DNA of 10,361 nt from Acidimicrobiaceae bacterium (GTDB lineage: Bacteria > Actinomycetota > Acidimicrobiia > Acidimicrobiales > UBA8190), in the NCBI GenBank assembly GCA_003131945.1, contig PKWD01000360.1, positions 6,126 through 16,486 of the forward strand, given 5' to 3'. The first letter of the stretch is position 1. The number at the start of each line of letters is the position of its first letter. Of this stretch, positions 6,047-10,361 are shown piece after piece. The notes beneath the pieces were generated by a model, which did not search any database, had not been told where the DNA came from, and saw only the letters and a program-made list of their open reading frames with translations. The position numbers and the translations under genes were made by a program.

Positions 6047-7432
6047 CTACTGCTCCCAGACGCTCTTGGCCTCGCAGAACTCGCGGATGCCGAGGTCGGC
6101 GAGCTCCCGGCCGTAGCCGGAAGCCTTCGTCCCACCGAAGGGCAGTTCGAGGGTGGACACGACCATGGCGTTGACGAAGACCATGCCCACCTCGAGGCCC
6201 TCGACGAAACGCCGGCGCTCGTCGTCATCACCGGTCCAGACGCTGGCACCGAGGCCGAAGCCGGTGTCGTTGGCCACCCGTAGCGCCTCGTCGGCGTCGT
6301 CGACCCGGTACAACAGGGCCACGGGCCCGAAGACCTCTTCGGTGGCCACCCGCATATCCGGCGTTATGTCGGTGATCACGGTGGGTGGGTAGAAGAAACC
6401 GGGGCCGTCGAGAGGGGCGCCACCGCAGAGGATGTTGGCTCCCTTGTCCCGGGCATCGTCGACCAGACCGGCCACATCGTCGCGTCCCGACGCCAGCGCC
6501 AACGGACCGATCTCGGTACCCGGTTCCATGGGATCGCCGACGCTGAGCCCGGCCATGTTCGTGACGAACGCCTCCTCGAAGGCGTCGTAGCAATCAGCGT
6601 GGACGATGAACCGCTTGGCGGCGATGCAGCTCTGGCCGTTGTTCTGGACCCGAGCCGTCACTCCGACCCGTACGGCCGTCTCGAGATCGGCCGACGGCAA
6701 CACCACGAAGGGATCGCTGCCGCCGAGTTCGAGAACCGACTTCTTGAGGGCCCGGCCAGCCGTTTGGGCCACGGAACGACCCGCTTCCTCGGAACCGGTC
6801 AAAGTCACGGCCCTGACCCGAGGGTCCTCGATGATCCCGGCCACATCGCTCGCCGGTATGAGCAAAGTCTGGAAGACGCCGGGGGGAAATCCGGCCCGGT
6901 GAAAGAGCTCCTCGAGGAACAGTGCCGTCTGGGGAACGTTCGAGGCGTGCTTGAGGAGACCGATGTTGCCGGCCATGAGGGCGGGGGCGGCGAACCGCAT
7001 CACCTGCCAGAGGGGGAAATTCCAGGGCATGACGGCCAGGACGGGACCCATCGGGCGCCAGATCACCCGGCTGTCGCGGGCATCGGAGTCGACCTTCTCG
7101 TCGGCCAGGTATGACTGGGCGTTCTCGGCGAACCAGCGGAGCCCCCTGGCACACTTGGCCGCCTCGCCTTTGGCCGAGGCGAAGGTCTTGCCCATCTCGG
7201 TCGTCATGACCCGGGCGATGACGGGGATCTCCCCCTCGAGCAGCTCGGCGGCGGTCACCGCCCAGCGGGCGCGTTCGGCGAAAGTGGTGGTCCGGTAGGA
7301 GATGGCCGCGTCGGCGGCCCGGGCCAGTTTCGCCTCCACCTCGGCGTCATCGAGGGGATCGAAGGTCCGCTCCGTCTTCCCGGTGGCTGGATTGACAGTG
7401 GCGATGGGCACGGCCAGATCTTTCCCCACCAT
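6047..7432 (-). CDS. gabD1: Succinate-semialdehyde dehydrogenase, GabD1-like (aldehyde dehydrogenase superfamily)
   Basis: Oxidises succinate semialdehyde to succinate, probably with NADP+, feeding the TCA cycle. The 461-residue product matches mycobacterial GabD1 closely along its length by my recall: IATVNPATGKT, LAVMPWNFPLWQVMRFAAPA, LLKHASNVPQTA, ELGGSDPF, RVQNNGQSCIAAKRF, FYPPTVITDI and ELPFGGTKASGYGREL. Catalytic residues are Cys269 (GQSC), Glu235 (LELGG), Asn138 (PWNF) and the cofactor Lys161. The fold starts at about residue 9. ATG 7432 has no clear ribosome site. GTG 7411 would align exactly with the family N-terminus (VPIATVNP). GTG 7519 would overlap the ligase stop as GTGA but adds a Pro-rich 29-residue leader. 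It is the last gene of the MFS-ligase unit. Related aldehyde dehydrogenases can accept other semialdehydes. Confidence 0.93.
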   Translation of the reverse strand: MVGKDLAVPIATVNPATGKTERTFDPLDDAEVEAKLARAADAAISYRTTTFAERARWAVTAAELLEGEIPVIARVMTTEMGKTFASAKGEAAKCARGLRWFAENAQSYLADEKVDSDARDSRVIWRPMGPVLAVMPWNFPLWQVMRFAAPALMAGNIGLLKHASNVPQTALFLEELFHRAGFPPGVFQTLLIPASDVAGIIEDPRVRAVTLTGSEEAGRSVAQTAGRALKKSVLELGGSDPFVVLPSADLETAVRVGVTARVQNNGQSCIAAKRFIVHADCYDAFEEAFVTNMAGLSVGDPMEPGTEIGPLALASGRDDVAGLVDDARDKGANILCGGAPLDGPGFFYPPTVITDITPDMRVATEEVFGPVALLYRVDDADEALRVANDTGFGLGASVWTGDDDERRRFVEGLEVGMVFVNAMVVSTLELPFGGTKASGYGRELADLGIREFCEAKSVWEQ

Positions 7433-7515
7433 GCCCGAGGAGGCACGTCCGACGCCGGGACCTGGGACGCAGGACGCCGGGGCGTCTGGACGGCGAGGGT
7501 CAGCGACCGGAGGCC

Positions 7516-8883
7516 TCACTGTTCTGACGAGGGCCCGGGACCGTCCGGCGGCGGATCGACACCGAGGCAGGCCGGTAGAGCCCGGCGGCGAAGCTTGCCG
7601 GTGGCGGTCCGTGGCAGCTCGTCGACACGGAAGTAGGTTTTGGGCCGCTTGTAGGGCGCCAAGCGGGCCGCCACGTGGTGGCGCAGCGCCGTCTCATCCA
7701 CGGGACCGACGACGGCGGCGCAGACGCGCTCACCCCATGTCTCGTCGGGGAGCCCGAAGACGGCCGCCTCGAGCACCCCGGGAGCGTCGGCCAGAACCGC
7801 CTCCACCTCGGCCGGATAGACGTTCACGCCGCCGGTGATCACGAGGTCGTCGCGGCGGCCGTCGAGGAACAGATATCCGGCGCCATCGAGCCGGCCCAGA
7901 TCGCCCACCGTGAACTCGTCGCCCCGCCAGGCCCGGGCGGTGGCGTCGTCGTCGTGCCAGTAGCGGAAGCGGGCGAACGACGGGCAGGAACACCACACCG
8001 TTCCGTCAACCTCGGTCCGAAGGTGACGCCCGGGGCGGGCCCGGCCCACCGTTCCGGGCCGCTCCACCCACTCATCGGGACCACAGGCGGTGAACTGGCC
8101 CTCGGTGGACCCGTAGAACTCCCACAGGGCGCCGGGGCGGGCCCGTTCGAGAACGGACCACTTGAGTGCCGGTGGGCAGGGCGAGCCGGCGTGCACGATC
8201 AGGCGAAACGAGTTCCACATCTCGGGGGCGGGGTCGTGCTGGAGCAATCGCTGCAGAGCGGTGGGGGCGAGGAACGCCGTGGTCGGGCGAAAACGCCGCA
8301 CGGCGGCCGCCGCCGCGGCGGCTTCGAAGCGAGACAGGATCACCAGGCGACCCCCACGCAGCAGTGTCCCGGCGGCGAAGCGGATCGACACGGAGTGGTG
8401 CATGGGCGAGCACACAAGGTGGGTATCGGACGCGTCGAACTGCCACAGGTCGGCTTCGTCCTCGAAGAGCCTTTGGGCGTCGTCTTCGTCGAGCACGCCC
8501 GACCAGACCCCCTTGGCCCGGCCGGTCGTGCCCGATGTGTAGTGCATGGGACGGGCGAGCGGATAGGGGGCCAGCTCGGCGCGCTGTCCGCCCAGGAGCG
8601 CCGCCAGACCGGCGTCGTCGAAGACGCTGAAGGAAGGCTCGGCGTCGGCCAGAAGAACGTCGCGCTCGGCCGGAAGCAGGGTGGCGTTCAGCAGGACGGG
8701 GACGATGCCCCGTCGCAGGGCGCCGAGGACGCAGACGAGCAAGGAGGCCGAGGAGGGAAGGCAGAAGGCCACCCGATCACCGGGACGCAGACCGGCGGCC
8801 GCCAGGGCTCCGGCCACGCGGCGTTGCGCATCCTCGGCCGTCGCCGGCTCGAGCGTGGCCACGTCGAGGTCGGAGGTGGTCAT
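7516..8883 (-). CDS. Acyl-CoA synthetase / AMP-dependent ligase (ANL superfamily), compact N-terminus
   Basis: Activates a carboxylic acid as acyl-AMP and, most likely, transfers it to CoA. In the 455 residues the ANL core motifs are in order: MHYTSGTTGRAKGV (113-126, phosphate loop), FYGSTEG (256-262), VGDLGRLDGAGYLFLDGRRD (326-345, AMP-ribose Asp and hinge), ITGGVNVYPAEVE (349-361) and PRTATGKLRRRAL (424-436) with catalytic Lys430. The protein is shorter than the usual 500-550 residues. It lacks most of the first N-terminal subdomain, entering near GLRPGDRVAFCLP at about 31. A poly-Ala stretch lies at 188-194. It starts at the ATG of an ATGA overlap (8880-8883) with the MFS gene. The reading frame stays open far beyond 8883, but that extension is antisense-like noise over the MFS gene. 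The substrate is unknown; a fatty or aryl acid is possible. Confidence 0.9.
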   Translation of the reverse strand: MTTSDLDVATLEPATAEDAQRRVAGALAAAGLRPGDRVAFCLPSSASLLVCVLGALRRGIVPVLLNATLLPAERDVLLADAEPSFSVFDDAGLAALLGGQRAELAPYPLARPMHYTSGTTGRAKGVWSGVLDEDDAQRLFEDEADLWQFDASDTHLVCSPMHHSVSIRFAAGTLLRGGRLVILSRFEAAAAAAAVRRFRPTTAFLAPTALQRLLQHDPAPEMWNSFRLIVHAGSPCPPALKWSVLERARPGALWEFYGSTEGQFTACGPDEWVERPGTVGRARPGRHLRTEVDGTVWCSCPSFARFRYWHDDDATARAWRGDEFTVGDLGRLDGAGYLFLDGRRDDLVITGGVNVYPAEVEAVLADAPGVLEAAVFGLPDETWGERVCAAVVGPVDETALRHHVAARLAPYKRPKTYFRVDELPRTATGKLRRRALPACLGVDPPPDGPGPSSEQ

Positions 8884-10211
8884 GGCACCACGGCGGGAGG
8901 AGACACGACGGTGTCCGCAGGAGACGGATCGTCGATGACGCCTAGCGTCAGCGTCGACGAGGCGGCACCGGCGACGGAGGTTGCTCTGTGGTCGTCGTCG
9001 AGGGCACGGAACAACCCCGGCCGCAGCAGCACCAGGACGGCCATGACGACGACGAGAAGAGTGCCGGAGGCCACCGTGACGAGCCGGATGCCGAGGGCAC
9101 CGGCGATGGCCCCCTGGATGACGAGGCCGATCGGGTAGATGGTTCCGAGAGCCATCATGTAGAGACCGAGCACCCGCCCCCGCGCCTGTTCGGGGGCGCG
9201 CAGCTGGACGACGGTGTTCAAGCCGGTGAGGACGCTGATGTAACAGGCCCCGACCACCACGATGGCCAGCGTCGCCGTCACGAGCGACGGAGCGGCGCCG
9301 TACAGGACGATGGCGGTGGGGAAGGCGAAAAGGGCGGCGACGAGGAGTCGGCGTCGGCCCCAGGCGCGGGCCAGGGGGGCCAGGGCCAACGCACCGACGA
9401 CGGCGCCGATGCCCTGGCCGGTGACGAGGGCGGAGGTGGCGGCGGCCCCGCGGTGCAGGCCGTCGATGGCCACGGCGGGGACGAGGCCGATGAACGGCGA
9501 GCCGATCAGGGCCACGACGGCGATCAGGACGATGGCGCTGCGGCACCCGGGCTCGCCGGCGGCCACCCGGGCGCCGGCCACGATCCGGCGGACGATGCGC
9601 TCCACGGGCAGCGTGGGCGCCTTCGGAGCCGGGAGGCGCACGAAGATGAGAGCGATGACGACGGCGCCGAAAGAGGCGGCGTTGACGGCGAAGGCCCAGG
9701 CGTCGGATCCGACCACGAGAACGATGCCGGCCAATGCCGGGCCGATCACCCGGCCCAGGTTGAACTGCGCCGATGACAACGACACGGCGGCCAGCAGGTC
9801 GTCGCGCGGTACCAGGTCGGGCAACATCGCTTGATAGGTGGGAAATCCCACCGCCGCTGCCGTTCCGCCCAGAAAGGCCACGCCGACCAGAACCAGGGGC
9901 GGCGCGTGGCCTACAGCGGCGAGGACAGCGAGAACGGCGGCGAAGCACGCTTCGGCCACGGTGGTGACGATGAGCCACCGCCGGCGGTCGAGCCGGTCGG
10001 CCAGCGCGCCTCCCAGGGGAGCGAGCAACCCCATCGGAACGAAGGCGGCGGCGGCCACGAGGCCCGTCCACAGAGGGTTGTGGGTACGCGCCGTGATGAC
10101 GAATCCAAGGGCGACCGTCTGCATCCAAGAACCCACGTTGGACACGAGGGCCGCCGACCACACCAGGGCGAAGTTGCGGGAACGCAGCGGCCGGAACGAC
10201 GACAAGGCCAC
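8880..10211 (-). CDS. MFS transporter, EntS/MFS_3-like exporter
   Basis: This is a 443-residue inner-membrane transporter with about 12 hydrophobic segments. It opens with FRPLRSRNFALVWSAALVSN (6-25), typical of the MFS_3 (enterobactin exporter EntS-like) group. Motif A is GGALADRLDRRR (67-78). A second-half motif-like region is LAPLARAWGRRRLLVAALFA. A QARGRVLGLYMMALG segment after the mid-C-terminal helices is also usual for this group. The hydrophilic tail of about 40 residues is probably cytoplasmic. Relatives export small molecules by proton antiport; the substrate here is unknown. GTG 10211 is the start, without a visible ribosome site. This would fit translational coupling to a gene ending at 10221. 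Its stop overlaps the acyl-CoA synthetase start by 4 nt, so the two are co-expressed. Confidence 0.92.
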   Translation of the reverse strand: MALSSFRPLRSRNFALVWSAALVSNVGSWMQTVALGFVITARTHNPLWTGLVAAAAFVPMGLLAPLGGALADRLDRRRWLIVTTVAEACFAAVLAVLAAVGHAPPLVLVGVAFLGGTAAAVGFPTYQAMLPDLVPRDDLLAAVSLSSAQFNLGRVIGPALAGIVLVVGSDAWAFAVNAASFGAVVIALIFVRLPAPKAPTLPVERIVRRIVAGARVAAGEPGCRSAIVLIAVVALIGSPFIGLVPAVAIDGLHRGAAATSALVTGQGIGAVVGALALAPLARAWGRRRLLVAALFAFPTAIVLYGAAPSLVTATLAIVVVGACYISVLTGLNTVVQLRAPEQARGRVLGLYMMALGTIYPIGLVIQGAIAGALGIRLVTVASGTLLVVVMAVLVLLRPGLFRALDDDHRATSVAGAASSTLTLGVIDDPSPADTVVSPPAVVP

Positions 10212-10220
10212 TGTCGGAGG

Positions 10221-10361
10221 CTATCGCCCCGTGGCGACGCCCCCCGGCCACCGGACCACGGTGATGGCGGCGGCGCCTCCGGTGATATCGCCCTTGTGGG
10301 ACTGGGCTCGGTGGTGGTCGGCTCCGCCTTGTCGTGTCGTCGGGGGCGGGCCACGGCGCGA
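10221..10361 (-). CDS. Possible 3' end of an upstream gene (partial, unrecognised)
   Basis: A minus-strand frame is open from the window edge for 46 codons and stops with TAG at 10221-10223, 9 nt before the MFS start. Third positions are mostly G or C. The end (GGAAAITVVRWPGGVATGR) looks like ordinary protein. The spacing would fit an operon partner and would explain why the MFS gene has no ribosome site. The stretch is too short to recognise, and open frames of this length are common in GC-rich DNA, so it may be spurious. The remaining bases to 10361 hold nothing else I can support. Confidence 0.3.
   Translation of the reverse strand, partial: SRRGPPPTTRQGGADHHRAQSHKGDITGGAAAITVVRWPGGVATGR

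Noticed and set aside
4633..6249. 538-codon minus-strand ORF opposite the siroheme gene and MarR gene
   Set aside because: It is antisense to two genes with clear family motifs. Its composition is that of a GC-rich shadow frame with no recognisable domain.
7433..7519. GTG at 7519 as gabD1 start (GTGA overlap with the ligase stop)
   Set aside because: The added residues are Pro/Arg-rich and absent from the GabD1 family, and no ribosome site is present. It is kept only as an alternative.
8884..10251. Apparent 911-residue ORF extending the acyl-CoA synthetase frame upstream across the whole MFS gene
   Set aside because: The upstream part is Arg/Gly/Pro-rich with no protein-like pattern. The overlapping frame encodes a convincing MFS transporter, and the ATGA overlap gives a natural ligase start at 8883.

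Overview
The window is visibly GC-rich, with dense genes and strong G/C preference at third codon positions. The gene content points to a high-GC actinobacterium. An APS-reductase-type cysH is paired with a NirA-like sulfite reductase, as in Mycobacterium. An F420-type (FrhB) flavoprotein implies a coenzyme F420 producer. A gabD1 closely resembles the mycobacterial type. A deep-branching, Acidimicrobiia-like lineage is my inference, not a proven assignment.

Left half (1..4512, all minus strand, read right to left): a tightly packed sulfur-assimilation operon. The order is cysH (APS/PAPS reductase), a siroheme sulfite reductase, an FrhB-like F420 oxidoreductase with two N-terminal [4Fe-4S] motifs, a small unrecognised Trp-rich protein, and the N-terminal part of an ABC ATPase that leaves the window. 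The first four genes are 1 nt apart or overlap by 4 nt (ATGA/GTGA), so they are very probably co-transcribed and translationally coupled. The likely flow is (P)APS to sulfite by CysH, then sulfite to sulfide by the siroheme enzyme. The FrhB-like protein is the natural candidate to pass electrons from F420H2 to the reductase. This is the most interesting point in the window, because the two neighbouring proteins together have the parts of the fused archaeal F420-dependent sulfite reductase (Fsr).

Centre (about 4513..5568): an AT-rich divergent intergenic region separates cysH from a plus-strand precorrin-2 dehydrogenase/ferrochelatase (CysG N-terminal type). That enzyme makes the siroheme needed by the sulfite reductase, so the two divergent units form one functional module. 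A 186-bp gap then leads to a MarR-family regulator (5569..6039, plus).

Right half (6047..10211, minus): a second unit reading MFS exporter, compact acyl-CoA synthetase (ANL family), then GabD1-like succinate-semialdehyde dehydrogenase. It converges on the MarR gene with only 7 bp between stop codons. The last 46 codons of a possible further upstream gene may lie at 10221..10361.

No RNA genes, CRISPR arrays, insertion sequences or long repeats were seen. No gene-free stretch exceeds about 190 bp.
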